The notes under the pieces are model-generated. The model was not told the origin of the DNA and made no database searches. It saw only the letters and a list, made by a program, of their open reading frames with translations. The translations under genes were made by a program, and so were the position numbers. From Desulfobacterales bacterium (GTDB lineage: Bacteria > Desulfobacterota > Desulfobacteria > Desulfobacterales > UBA2174_A): a stretch of 5,473 bases of DNA. Positions 1 to 5,473 of this stretch are shown here, one piece after another. Where the stretch lies: positions 1 to 5,473 of the forward strand of contig JALOPD010000251.1 in NCBI GenBank assembly GCA_025454075.1, given 5' to 3'. Numbering within the stretch: the first letter of the stretch is position 1; each line of letters opens with the position of its first letter.

Positions 1-167
1 TCGCTGGAATACAGGCCTTCGCGACGCAGAAGCTCCCCCAGTTGCGTCTCTCCGCGCTGAGCCTCAAGAAAGAGTTGGAATTTTTTCTCCGCTGAAAGCA
101 GGCGGCGCTTTTTCTTGCCGCCCGAAGATGGAAACTCATGTAGCTGATTGCGGTCGATCACACTCAT
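1..167 (-). CDS. Transposase N-terminus, IS3 OrfA-like (partial, runs off left edge)
   Basis: The first 55 residues are visible. The reading begins MSVIDRNQLHEF, continues with a short Gly/Lys/Arg-rich stretch (residues 16-22), and then a helix-turn-helix-like segment (about residues 24-55, LLSAEKKFQLFLEA through LLRREGLYSS). The pattern 'S/A-E-x-K-F ... G-E-T ... L-x-R-x-G-L-Y-S' is typical of the DNA-binding N-terminus of IS3-type OrfA proteins (HTH_Tnp_1 style), which recognise the ends of their own element. The start is set by GGAGGA at 175-180, seven bases before the ATG. No catalytic DDE domain is visible because the gene leaves the window, so it is unknown whether the element is intact. 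A generic HTH regulator is a less likely alternative. Base composition is less GC-rich than the pst genes, as expected for a mobile gene. Confidence 0.72.
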   Translation of the reverse strand, partial: MSVIDRNQLHEFPSSGGKKKRRLLSAEKKFQLFLEAQRGETQLGELLRREGLYSS

Positions 168-174
168 GGCAGGT

Positions 175-180
175 TCCTCC
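175..180 (-). promoter_or_regulatory. Ribosome binding site of the transposase gene
   Basis: GGAGGA on the minus strand lies seven bases upstream of the ATG at 167. It fixes the start of the partial transposase and is embedded in CCGGAGG, a string that recurs at the tip of the hairpin at 189-237. Confidence 0.7.
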
Positions 181-188
181 GGATGGTT

Positions 189-237
189 CCGCTGGGCAAC
201 GGAAGTCGCCCTCCGGGCTCCTTCCATTGCCCAGCGG
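189..237 (-). promoter_or_regulatory. Long hairpin in the transposase leader
   Basis: Positions 189-205 and 221-237 are inverted copies, 17 bp with one difference. Read as minus-strand RNA the difference is a G-U pair, so the stem is unbroken. On the plus strand it would be an A-C mismatch, so the structure fits leader RNA of the leftward transposase better. Inside it, a GA/GA internal loop leads to a second 4-bp stem (208-211 with 215-218) closed by a three-base loop. The hairpin ends 21 bases before the transposase start and does not cover the ribosome binding site. Possible roles are an RNA element limiting transposase expression, protection from read-through transcription, or a structure recognised at DNA level. 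Confidence 0.65.
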
Positions 238-241
238 CTGG

Positions 242-247
242 ATTGTA
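242..247 (-). promoter_or_regulatory. Candidate -10 element (TACAAT) for the transposase
   Basis: TACAAT on the minus strand is a five-of-six match to TATAAT and lies upstream of the hairpin, so a transcript from it would include the whole hairpin. A convincing -35 at 16-18 bp is missing (the best is TGGGTT), so the assignment is weak. The neighbouring minus-strand sequence from about 283 inward (TGTGTCTCAAAAGTGGG) could be the terminal inverted repeat of the element, but its partner end is outside the window. Confidence 0.25.
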
Positions 248-349
248 CCATGTAGCGTAATTCAAACCCACTTTTGAGACACAAATTCAGAAACCGGGGG
301 GTGGTTTAAAGAAGATGCGAAAATCGCGAGGTGTTTGAAAGCGCTCGAC

Positions 350-388
350 AGTCTTTCGAATCGGCTTCATGGGGGTGTTCAAAAGACT
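350..388. repeat. Imperfect inverted repeat directly before the RBS of the zinc-ribbon gene
   Basis: AGTCTTTCGAA at 350-360 faces TTCAAAAGACT at 378-388: an 11-bp arm with one mismatch and a 17-base spacer. The right arm abuts the ribosome binding site AAGGAG (389-394). It could be a leader hairpin or an operator. No good sigma-70 promoter was found in 284-399 to distinguish these. The rest of the 168-399 gap holds no gene. Confidence 0.4.
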
Positions 389-399
389 AAGGAGCACTT

Positions 400-768
400 A
401 TGGAAACCGGCTCCGGCATCCGCTGCCCGCGCTGCGGCTCCGAAGCGATCTACCGGTTCGGAAACACGGCCACGGGTAAGCGGCGCTTTCTCTGTCAGGT
501 CTGCTCCCGCCAGTTCATAACGGACTATTCTTCGGACAAGCTCAATCTGCCGGAGCGGCCGGTCTGCACGTTCTGCGGCGCGAGAATGCACGTCTACATG
601 CGCGATGCGCAGAAAATCCGGTTCAGGTGCTCCCGATATCCCGGCTGCCGGGGCTTTTCCAGGCTCGATCGGCAGAGGCCCGCTGCGCCGGCGACGGCGA
701 CGGTGCGCTTCACGCCATCGGACCCGATCCGGATTCAAGTCAAACGAAAGGAGGCTTCCTTATCATGA
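400..768 (+). CDS. Small protein with two different zinc-binding modules (InsA-like plus topoisomerase-like)
   Basis: The protein has 122 residues. The first module has C9, C12, C32 and C35 in CPRC...CQVC, with the stretch YRFGNTATGKRRFLC between them. This is close in style to the zinc ribbon at the N-terminus of IS1 InsA and related transposases. The second module has C56, C59, C77 and C83, and its CSRYPGC segment resembles the C-terminal zinc fingers of topoisomerase I (CS-x-YP-x-C). The tail (about 90-122) is basic, low in complexity and probably flexible. There is no helix-turn-helix after the first ribbon as in InsA and no catalytic domain, so it is not a transposase by itself. Nucleic-acid binding is inferred. 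The start is supported by AAGGAG at 389-394, five bases upstream. The stop overlaps the next start in ATGA, so the two genes are probably translated together. It could be a domesticated transposase fragment or a regulator. Confidence 0.7.
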   Translation: METGSGIRCPRCGSEAIYRFGNTATGKRRFLCQVCSRQFITDYSSDKLNLPERPVCTFCGARMHVYMRDAQKIRFRCSRYPGCRGFSRLDRQRPAAPATATVRFTPSDPIRIQVKRKEASLS

Positions 769-1091
769 TCGCCGCGGACACGTTGCTGCGAACCTTCGCC
801 GAATCGCTGGCCGGAAAGGATAAATCAGAAATCATTCTTCTGGCGGACCGCGAGGCGACGCGCGCCTATCGCAATTCCCTGCGCTGCGGCAGTGAGCACC
901 ACCCTCAGTCCAGGGACTGGTGCGAATATTCCCGAGCGCTCACCCGCCTCATTTACTTCCTGCGCAACGAAGTAAAAGTCGATAAACCCAACCACCCCAC
1001 GCGCACGCTGTTCCGGTCGATTCAAAAGGGCGCCCGCCAGGAAGACCGGAACAGACATCTACAATCGGCCAACCACCCCCGCGTGCAGTAG
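765..1091 (+). CDS. Unrecognised 108-residue protein, translationally coupled to the zinc-ribbon protein
   Basis: I do not recognise this family. The ATG at 765 overlaps the preceding stop (ATGA) and has AAAGGAGG at 747-754, ten bases upstream. A longer open frame reaches back to 627, but it overlaps the zinc-ribbon gene and lacks such a site, so 765 is preferred. The protein begins MIAADTLLRTFAESLAG, probably helical, followed by a charged segment with EIILLADREATRAYRNS and then a hydrophobic helix-like stretch SRALTRLIYFLRNEV (about residues 61-75). The last 35 residues are basic and rich in Asn, His, Arg and Gln. There is no signal peptide and no clear membrane span. The two Cys and three His residues are not arranged as an obvious metal site. 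The coupling suggests that it works with the upstream protein. The function is unknown. Confidence 0.62.
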   Translation: MIAADTLLRTFAESLAGKDKSEIILLADREATRAYRNSLRCGSEHHPQSRDWCEYSRALTRLIYFLRNEVKVDKPNHPTRTLFRSIQKGARQEDRNRHLQSANHPRVQ

Positions 1092-1107
1092 AAGGCCGGC
1101 AGCGTAA

Positions 1108-1123
1108 CGGGGCCGCCGCCCCG
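1108..1123. terminator. GC-rich hairpin between convergent genes (possible terminator)
   Basis: CGGGGC (1108-1113) pairs with GCCCCG (1118-1123) around a four-base loop. It lies in the 67-bp gap between the convergent unknown gene and the response-regulator gene. No T-run follows on either strand, so it is not a standard intrinsic terminator. The position is right for one, but further GC-rich repeats up to 1150 make chance hairpins likely. Confidence 0.3.
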
Positions 1124-1158
1124 GACCGGCCGCCGGCCGCTGCGCGCGCGTGTCTGCC

Positions 1159-1860
1159 TTATTCCTCGCAATCGCACTGCAGCACCCGGTACCCGAAGCC
1201 TCGGACCGTTTCGACCTTGTCCGCATGCGCGCCCAGCTTTCGGCGCAATCCGGCCATCAGGTAGTCCACGCTGCGTTCGCTTACGGCAAAGTCGTCGCCG
1301 CGCAGCGATTCCAGGATCTGCGTCCGGCTGAACACCCACCCCGGCCGCTGCGCCAGCAGCTGCAGGATGGAGAACTCCGAGGCCGTGAGCGTGATGCTGC
1401 GGTTCCCGGCCACCACCTCGCGCCGCCGGGGGTGAATTCGGATATCCGAAATCCGGATGACGGGAATATCTTCGCAGCTCTCCTGACAGCGACGGCGCAG
1501 GACCGCCTTGAGCCGTGTCATGAGCACCAGCGGGCTGAAGGGTTTGACGACGTAATCCTCGGCGCCGAGTTCGAGTCCGGCGACGATATCGGCGTCCTCG
1601 GTCCGGGCGCTCAGCATGAGCACGGGAATCGAACGGGTCCTGGGATAGCCCTTGAGCTTCTTGATCACCTCGAACCCGTCGATCCCGGGCAGCAGGATGT
1701 CCAGGATGATCCCATCGAAGGCAGCGGCCATCGCCAGTTCGAGGGCTTTTTCTCCCGATTCCGCCGAGACCGTTCTGTACTTCTCCCGCTCCAGGTGATG
1801 CCGCAGAAGCTCCCGGATATCCTCCTCGTCATCGACCACCAGAATGCGTCGCTCCGGCAT
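1159..1860 (-). CDS. phoB: PhoB/OmpR-family response regulator, probable phosphate regulator
   Basis: The protein has 233 residues. The receiver domain (about 4-120) has the acidic pair D10/D11, phospho-acceptor D54 in IILDILLPGIDG, S84 in the Thr/Ser switch position, Y103 and K106 in the KPF motif. A linker with two Cys (RRRCQESC) leads to an OmpR-type winged helix (about 135-230) with LTASEFSILQLLA, the recognition-helix region SERSVDYLMAGLRRKL and the ending VRGFGYRV. Length matches PhoB (about 229). A GTG at 1890 would add ten residues, but the ATG at 1860 places the domain normally and has an AGAAGGG-like site upstream. The gene diverges from pstS with a Pho-box-like array between them, so a PhoB role is inferred. 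OmpR-family members look alike, so the name rests mainly on context. No kinase gene follows it: the next gene downstream is convergent. Confidence 0.85.
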   Translation of the reverse strand: MPERRILVVDDEEDIRELLRHHLEREKYRTVSAESGEKALELAMAAAFDGIILDILLPGIDGFEVIKKLKGYPRTRSIPVLMLSARTEDADIVAGLELGAEDYVVKPFSPLVLMTRLKAVLRRRCQESCEDIPVIRISDIRIHPRRREVVAGNRSITLTASEFSILQLLAQRPGWVFSRTQILESLRGDDFAVSERSVDYLMAGLRRKLGAHADKVETVRGFGYRVLQCDCEE

Positions 1861-1993
1861 CGCCACCCAGCCCTTCTGCTTTTCTCGCACGTGAGGGGCG
1901 GAGCGTAATGGATCTCTTTGGGTATGGTGATAGAAACGTGCTAGTTCGTTATTTGACTGCCGGCGTGGATGGCGCCCTCCGTTGACCGGCGGA

Positions 1994-2023
1994 CCTAACC
2001 GAGTTTTAACCGCCGGTTAACGA
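1994..2023 (+). promoter_or_regulatory. Candidate Pho box: three 8-bp direct repeats, 11-bp period
   Basis: The repeats are CCTAACCG (1994-2001), TTTAACCG (2005-2012) and GTTAACGA (2016-2023), separated by three bases each, with the TAAC core recurring exactly every 11 bp. PhoB-type regulators bind tandem direct repeats with an 11-bp period, one subunit per repeat on one face of the helix. The TTAACC-type core and 8+3 layout are closer to the cyanobacterial Pho box (CTTAACC-like) than to the E. coli CTGTCAT form. The last repeat overlaps the proposed -35 of pstS. Binding by the divergent regulator is inferred. Confidence 0.6.
2006..2020. repeat. Perfect inverted repeat TTAACC-GCC-GGTTAA inside the Pho-box array
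   Basis: Six-base arms at 2006-2011 and 2015-2020 surround a three-base centre. It arises from repeats 2 and 3 of the Pho-box array and could be read by a dimer in a head-to-head manner. No T-run follows, so it is not a terminator. Confidence 0.5.
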
Positions 2024-2046
2024 TCCGCTACGACGGGCCGTATAAC
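2017..2046 (+). promoter_or_regulatory. Promoter of the pst operon
   Basis: The -35 candidate TTAACG (2017-2022) matches four of six consensus bases. The -10 candidate TATAAC (2041-2046) matches five of six. The spacer is 18 bp. The weak -35 overlaps the last Pho-box repeat, as expected for an activator-dependent promoter. Transcription would start near 2053, leaving a leader of about 45 bases before pstS. Confidence 0.5.
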
Positions 2047-2084
2047 AAGCGCCGGCAAGTGAACGCACTTTCGAATGAATCAAA

Positions 2085-2091
2085 AAGGAGG
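2085..2091 (+). promoter_or_regulatory. Ribosome binding site of pstS
   Basis: AAGGAGG lies seven bases before the ATG at 2099. It decides against the upstream in-frame ATG at 2075, whose first codons would run through this site and precede the signal peptide. Confidence 0.8.
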
Positions 2092-2098
2092 AACGATC

Positions 2099-2938
2099 AT
2101 GCGCAAAAGAAAATACGGATGGTGGCTGGCGGCCGTCTGCGGGTTGAGCCTGATGGCGGCGGGAGCGGCCGCTGCCGGCAATCTGGTTCTCAAGGGCTCC
2201 ACCACGGTCCTGCCGATCGCCCAGAAGGTGGCCGAGGAGTTCATGAAGGAAAACCAGGATGTGCGCGTCTCGATTGCCGGCGGCGGCTCCGGCAACGGAA
2301 TCAAGGCCCTGATCGACGGCACCTGCGACGTGGCCAAGAGCTCGCGCTTCATCAAGAAACCGGAAGTCGAACTGGCCGTCGGCCGGGGCGTCTACCCGGT
2401 GCCCTTCTGCATCGCCTACGACTGCATCGTTCCGGTGGTCCACCCGAGCAACACGGTCGCCAACCTGACCGTCGAGCAGCTGAAGGCCATCTACAGGGGC
2501 GGCGTGCGCAACTGGAAGGAAGTGGGCGGTCCGGACCGCGAGATCGTGGTCGTCTCGCGCGACACCTCCTCCGGCACCTACGAGGTCTGGGAGGAGATGG
2601 TGCTGGGCGGGGACAAGGTCTACCCCGGCGCGCTGCTCCAGGCCTCCAACGGGGCCATCGTGCAGACCGTCGCCAAGAACAAGAACGCGGTCGGCTACAT
2701 CGGCATCGGCTATTCCAATCCGGAGGTCAAACCGCTCTCGGTCAACGGCATCGTCGGATCGGAGCAGACCACCCTCGACGGCACCTATCCGATCAGCCGG
2801 CCCCTGTTCATGTTCACTCCGGGCTGGCCCAAATCCGAGGCCCAGCGGTTCCTGAATTACTTCATGCACCCTGAAAAAGGACAGAAGCTGGTCCGCGAGG
2901 CGGGGTTCGTGCCGCTGTATCTCGCGCCCGGCAACTGA
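2099..2938 (+). CDS. pstS: Periplasmic phosphate-binding protein PstS
   Basis: The protein has 279 residues. It captures phosphate in the periplasm and delivers it to the PstCA channel. The N-terminus MRKRKYGWW followed by a hydrophobic stretch (10-21) and AAGAAAA is a Sec signal peptide, with cleavage likely near residue 26. Phosphate-contact regions of the family are visible: KGSTTVLPI (32-40), IAGGGSGNGI (59-68), CDVAKSSR (76-83, with D77 and S81/S82/R83) and SRDTSSGTYE (153-162). The VEQLKAIYRG...NW segment (125-139) is also typical. It is shorter than E. coli PstS (about 346), in line with the common shorter bacterial form. There is no lipobox; the single Cys in the signal (C14) is too early and lacks the motif. 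It is the first gene of the operon, behind a candidate Pho-box promoter and a strong RBS. Confidence 0.95.
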   Translation: MRKRKYGWWLAAVCGLSLMAAGAAAAGNLVLKGSTTVLPIAQKVAEEFMKENQDVRVSIAGGGSGNGIKALIDGTCDVAKSSRFIKKPEVELAVGRGVYPVPFCIAYDCIVPVVHPSNTVANLTVEQLKAIYRGGVRNWKEVGGPDREIVVVSRDTSSGTYEVWEEMVLGGDKVYPGALLQASNGAIVQTVAKNKNAVGYIGIGYSNPEVKPLSVNGIVGSEQTTLDGTYPISRPLFMFTPGWPKSEAQRFLNYFMHPEKGQKLVREAGFVPLYLAPGN

Positions 2939-2947
2939 CCGGACCGG

Positions 2948-3949
2948 ATGACCGTATTCATGTCAAAGGCCGCCGATACGGACCGCGCGGCGCATGGCGG
3001 GATGCGCCGGATGCATCGCGACCCCCGCCTGCATCCCGTCCCCCAGGCCGACCGTTTCCGCCGGCGGCGCGTGAGGGCGGACCGCTGGCTGAGGCGTCTC
3101 TTTCTGAGCGTGGCGACCGCATCCATCGTCACCCTGGCGCTGATCTGCCTGTTTCTCTTCCGGGAAGGCGTTCCGATCTTCAGGGAAACCGGGGTGGGCG
3201 ATTTCCTCTTCGGCCGGCTTTGGTACCCGACTTCCTCTCCGCCGGAATTCGGGATATTCGCGCTGATCATGGGGTCGGCGGCCGTAACCGGCCTGTCCGC
3301 AATGATCTCGATTCCGCTGGGGCTCATGACCGCGATTTACCTCGCCGAAATCGCCTCGCCGCGCCTGCGCGAGGTCGTGAAACCGCTGCTGGAGCTGCTG
3401 GCCGCGCTGCCGTCGGTGGTGATCGGGTTTTTCGGCATGGTGGTGGTCGCCCCCTTTCTGCAGGATACGTTCGACATACCGACGGGCCTGAATCTCTTCA
3501 ATGCCAGCCTGATGCTGGCCTTCATGTCCGTGCCCACGATCTGCAGCCTCTCCGAGGACGCGCTCTACAGCGTGTCTCCCAGTTTGAAGGAAGCTTCGTT
3601 CGCGCTGGGCGCCAACCACTTCGAAACCATCTGCCGCGTGGTTCTCCCGGCGGCCCTCTCCGGGGTCTGCACGGCGGTCATTCTCGGCATGTCGCGCGCC
3701 ATCGGCGAGACCATGGTCGTCCTGATGGTGGCGGGCGGGGCGGCGATGCCGCCGGAATCGCTGTTCTCACCAACGCGGCCCATGCCCGCCAGCATCGCCG
3801 CGGAACTGGACGAGGCGCCCTTCCGCAGCCCGCATTACCACGCGTTGTTCGCGACGGGTCTGGTGCTCTTCGTCTTCACCTTCCTTTTCAACCTGGCGGC
3901 CGACATGATTTCACACCGCTATCGTCGCACCGGCGAGGCGACGCTGTGA
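2948..3949 (+). CDS. pstC: Phosphate ABC transporter permease PstC
   Basis: The protein has 333 residues and forms half of the inner-membrane phosphate channel with PstA. Six membrane segments are visible at about 50-71, 102-130, 150-172, 178-195, 233-260 and 298-323. The cytoplasmic ATPase-docking loop (EAA motif) is EASFALGANHFETICRVVLP, with E215 and G221. The segments LLAALPSVVIGFFGMVVVAP and MSRAIGETMVVLMVAGG are characteristic of PstC. The gene begins nine bases after pstS, in the same operon. The start is uncertain: the ATG at 2948 has only a poor RBS, and ATGs at 2960, 3002 and 3011 are in frame. With the first start the protein has about 48 Arg-rich residues before the first membrane segment. 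Confidence 0.93.
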   Translation: MTVFMSKAADTDRAAHGGMRRMHRDPRLHPVPQADRFRRRRVRADRWLRRLFLSVATASIVTLALICLFLFREGVPIFRETGVGDFLFGRLWYPTSSPPEFGIFALIMGSAAVTGLSAMISIPLGLMTAIYLAEIASPRLREVVKPLLELLAALPSVVIGFFGMVVVAPFLQDTFDIPTGLNLFNASLMLAFMSVPTICSLSEDALYSVSPSLKEASFALGANHFETICRVVLPAALSGVCTAVILGMSRAIGETMVVLMVAGGAAMPPESLFSPTRPMPASIAAELDEAPFRSPHYHALFATGLVLFVFTFLFNLAADMISHRYRRTGEATL

Positions 3950-3963
3950 CGCCGGGAGCGGGC

Positions 3964-4899
3964 ATGCCGCACGTCGTCGCGGACGCGGCCGACCGTCCGG
4001 AACCCGCCGGACGAAGACAGGCCATCGAGAAGGGAGCCGCACCGCGCCAGCTCGGGCGGCGCCGGCTTCAGGCGGCGGCCTTCGCCGTGCTGCGCGCCAC
4101 GGCCGCAATGAACGTCGCCGCGCTGCTGCTGGTCATCGCCTTCATTCTCTACCACGGCGCATCGGCGATCGGCTGGGAGTTCCTGAGCCGCCCGCCCACC
4201 CATTCCATGACGCGCGGCGGGATTCTGCCCTGCATCATCGGCACCCTGCTGCTCAGCATCGGCGCCATTCTGATCGCTTTTCCGGTCGGCCTCGCCGCGG
4301 CGATCTACCTCAACGAGTTCGCGCGCCCCGGCCGGTTCCTGCGGCTGGTGCGGCTGGGGATCAACAACCTGGCCGGGGTGCCGTCGGTGATCTTCGGGCT
4401 TTTCGGGATGGCGTTCTTCGTGATCTACCTGAAATTCGGGGTCAGCCTGCTGTCGGGCGCGCTCACCCTGGCGGTGATGAGTCTGCCGGTCATCATCGGT
4501 GCGGCCGAGGAGGCGCTGAAGGCCGTACCGGATCAGTACCGCGAGGCGTCGCTCGCCCTGGGCGCCACCCGTCTGCAGACCGTCCGGTGCGCGGTGCTGC
4601 CCGTGGCCCTGCCCGGGATCCTCACCGGCGGAATTCTGGGCGTGAGCCGCGCCGCCGGTGAAACCGCGCCCATCATGTTCACGGCGGCGGTCTTCTACAC
4701 CCCCGGCCTGCCGGCCTCGGTTTTCGACGAGATCATGGCGCTGCCCTACCACATCTACGTGCTCGCCACCGCCGGCACCGAGATCGCGCAGACCCGGCCT
4801 TTGCAGTACGGCACGGCGCTGGTCCTGATCGCTCTCGTGCTGGGGTTGAACCTGGCGGCCGTGCTCTACCGCGCGCACCTGCGGAGCCGCTCGGCATGA
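3964..4899 (+). CDS. pstA: Phosphate ABC transporter permease PstA
   Basis: The protein has 311 residues and is the second membrane half of the phosphate channel. Membrane segments are seen at about 49-68, 87-115, 136-157, 160-183, 213-240 and 283-304. The ATPase-docking loop is [20 protein letters not shown] (E194, G200). The segments [20 protein letters not shown] and [16 protein letters not shown] are typical of PstA. The ATG at 3964 has GGGAG at 3954-3958, five bases upstream. A GTG at 3946 is in frame and overlaps the pstC stop as GTGA; it would add six residues and is a credible alternative. The frame also stays open far back through pstC, but that part is pstC read out of frame. About 48 Arg/Ala-rich residues precede the first membrane segment. 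The stop overlaps the pstB start. Confidence 0.93.
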   Translation: MPHVVADAADRPEPAGRRQAIEKGAAPRQLGRRRLQAAAFAVLRATAAMNVAALLLVIAFILYHGASAIGWEFLSRPPTHSMTRGGILPCIIGTLLLSIGAILIAFPVGLAAAIYLNEFARPGRFLRLVRLGINNLAGVPSVIFGLFGMAFFVIYLKFGVSLLSGALTLAVMSLPVIIGAAEEALKAVPDQYREASLALGATRLQTVRCAVLPVALPGILTGGILGVSRAAGETAPIMFTAAVFYTPGLPASVFDEIMALPYHIYVLATAGTEIAQTRPLQYGTALVLIALVLGLNLAAVLYRAHLRSRSA

Positions 4900-5473
4900 T
4901 GGCGCCCCCGCCGCCCGCCGTCAAGGCGTCCGCACGCCGGTTGCACTTCTTCTACGGCGCGGCCGAGGCGCTGCACGATGTCTCGATCGATTTTCCCGCC
5001 TGCCGGGTGACGGCCCTGATCGGCCCGTCGGGCTGCGGCAAGAGCACCTTCATCCGCTGTCTGAACCGCATGAACGACCTCATCCCTCGCACGCGCGTTG
5101 CGGGGGAGCTGTGGCTCGATGGCGAGAACATCTATGCGCCCGGCGTCGACGTGGTGGACCTGCGCAGCCGCATCGGCATGGTCTTCCAGAAGCCCAATCC
5201 GTTTCCCAAGAGCATTTTCGACAACGTGGCCTACGGCCTCCGGGTCAACGGCCGCAGGGACAGGGCGTTCATCCGGGCGCGCGTGGAGGAAAGCCTGAAG
5301 AAAGCGGCCCTGTGGGAGGAGGTCAACGGCCGACTGGACGCATCGGCGCTCAGCCTCTCGGGCGGCCAGCAGCAGCGGCTGTGCATCGCGCGGGCCCTGG
5401 CCGTGGAGCCCGAGGTGCTGCTCATGGACGAGCCCTGCTCGGCGCTCGACCCGATCGGCACCCAGAAGATCGA
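4896..5473 (+). CDS. pstB: Phosphate ABC transporter ATP-binding protein PstB (partial, runs off right edge)
   Basis: About 192 residues of an expected 250-260 are visible. It hydrolyses ATP to drive PstCA from the cytoplasmic side. Visible motifs are Walker [10 protein letters not shown] (43-51), the Q-loop in [20 protein letters not shown] (Q98), signature [17 protein letters not shown] (152-168), Walker B VLLMDEP (174-180) and the D-loop SALD (182-185). [10 protein letters not shown] and [14 protein letters not shown] mark PstB rather than another ABC ATPase. The switch histidine is beyond the window. The ATG at 4896 overlaps the pstA stop (ATGA) and has GGAG at 4883-4886. An adjacent in-frame ATG at 4899 is the only real alternative. 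The N-terminus carries a short proline run (PPPP). Confidence 0.95.
   Translation, partial: MMAPPPPAVKASARRLHFFYGAAEALHDVSIDFPACRVTALIGPSGCGKSTFIRCLNRMNDLIPRTRVAGELWLDGENIYAPGVDVVDLRSRIGMVFQKPNPFPKSIFDNVAYGLRVNGRRDRAFIRARVEESLKKAALWEEVNGRLDASALSLSGGQQQRLCIARALAVEPEVLLMDEPCSALDPIGTQKI

Noticed and set aside
296..388. Imperfect direct repeat GGGGGTG...AAAG (296-311 and 371-385)
   Set aside because: The similarity is short and needs gaps; it is compatible with chance.
1150..1908. Long rightward open frame opposite the response regulator
   Set aside because: It covers the regulator gene almost exactly, has no family motifs, and the opposite strand encodes a complete receiver plus winged-helix protein.
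1861..1975. Promoter for the response-regulator gene on the minus strand, including a weak sigma-54-like TAGCAC...TATC string
   Set aside because: No pair of -35/-10 elements with acceptable spacing was found, and the sigma-54-like string lacks the key GG/GC bases at the right spacing.
2006..2869. Long leftward open frame opposite pstS
   Set aside because: It is a shadow of GC-biased third codon positions. The translation is low-complexity Asp/His/Gly-rich with no recognisable motif and no ribosome binding site of note, while pstS on the other strand is unambiguous.
3220..3963. Open frame running through pstC into pstA, suggesting a long fused protein
   Set aside because: The part before 3946 is the pstC coding region read out of frame; its composition (Arg/Gly/His-rich) is the usual product of GC-rich codons. 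The true PstC frame has all family motifs.
3919..4878. Leftward open frame of about 319 codons opposite pstA
   Set aside because: Its translation is Gln/Arg/Asp/His-rich with no domain, and pstA is clearly the real gene.
1..5473. CRISPR arrays, tRNA or rRNA genes, riboswitches
   Set aside because: No regularly spaced repeats of CRISPR length, no tRNA cloverleaf or rRNA-like segments, and no recognisable riboswitch core were seen in the gaps.

Overview
The window is about 5.5 kb of GC-rich bacterial chromosome, and its core is a phosphate-acquisition locus. The high GC content, the strong AAGGAGG-type ribosome binding sites and the style of the small zinc-ribbon protein would suit a Gram-negative such as a member of the Desulfobacterota (former Deltaproteobacteria). 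That assignment is an impression from protein style, not a demonstrated result.

Left part (1-400): the 5' end of a transposase gene, read leftward and cut by the window edge, has a helix-turn-helix N-terminus like OrfA of IS3-type elements. Its leader holds a long, nearly perfect hairpin whose tip repeats the core of the ribosome binding site. The space up to 400 holds no gene. It contains an 11-bp imperfect dyad just before the next ribosome binding site.

Middle left (400-1091): two small rightward genes overlap by ATGA. The first encodes a protein with two different zinc-binding four-cysteine modules, one like the N-terminus of IS1 InsA and one like a topoisomerase C-terminal zinc finger. 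The second encodes a 108-residue protein that I do not recognise. A GC-rich hairpin separates this pair from the convergent response-regulator gene.

Right part (1159-5473): a PhoB/OmpR-type response regulator is read leftward and diverges from a pst operon read rightward: pstS (periplasmic phosphate-binding protein), pstC and pstA (membrane permeases) and pstB (ATPase, cut by the right edge). The divergent spacer carries three TTAACC-like repeats at an exact 11-bp period. The last one overlaps the -35 of a good pstS promoter, which is the geometry expected of a Pho box. The simplest model is that the regulator, when phosphorylated under phosphate limitation, binds these repeats and turns on the high-affinity PstSCAB transporter. 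No histidine kinase and no phoU lie inside the window. Either could lie beyond pstB.

The pst locus is conventional in gene content. The parts most worth a second look are the tandem Pho-box repeats, which resemble the cyanobacterial arrangement, the two-gene zinc-ribbon cassette, and the hairpin in the transposase leader.
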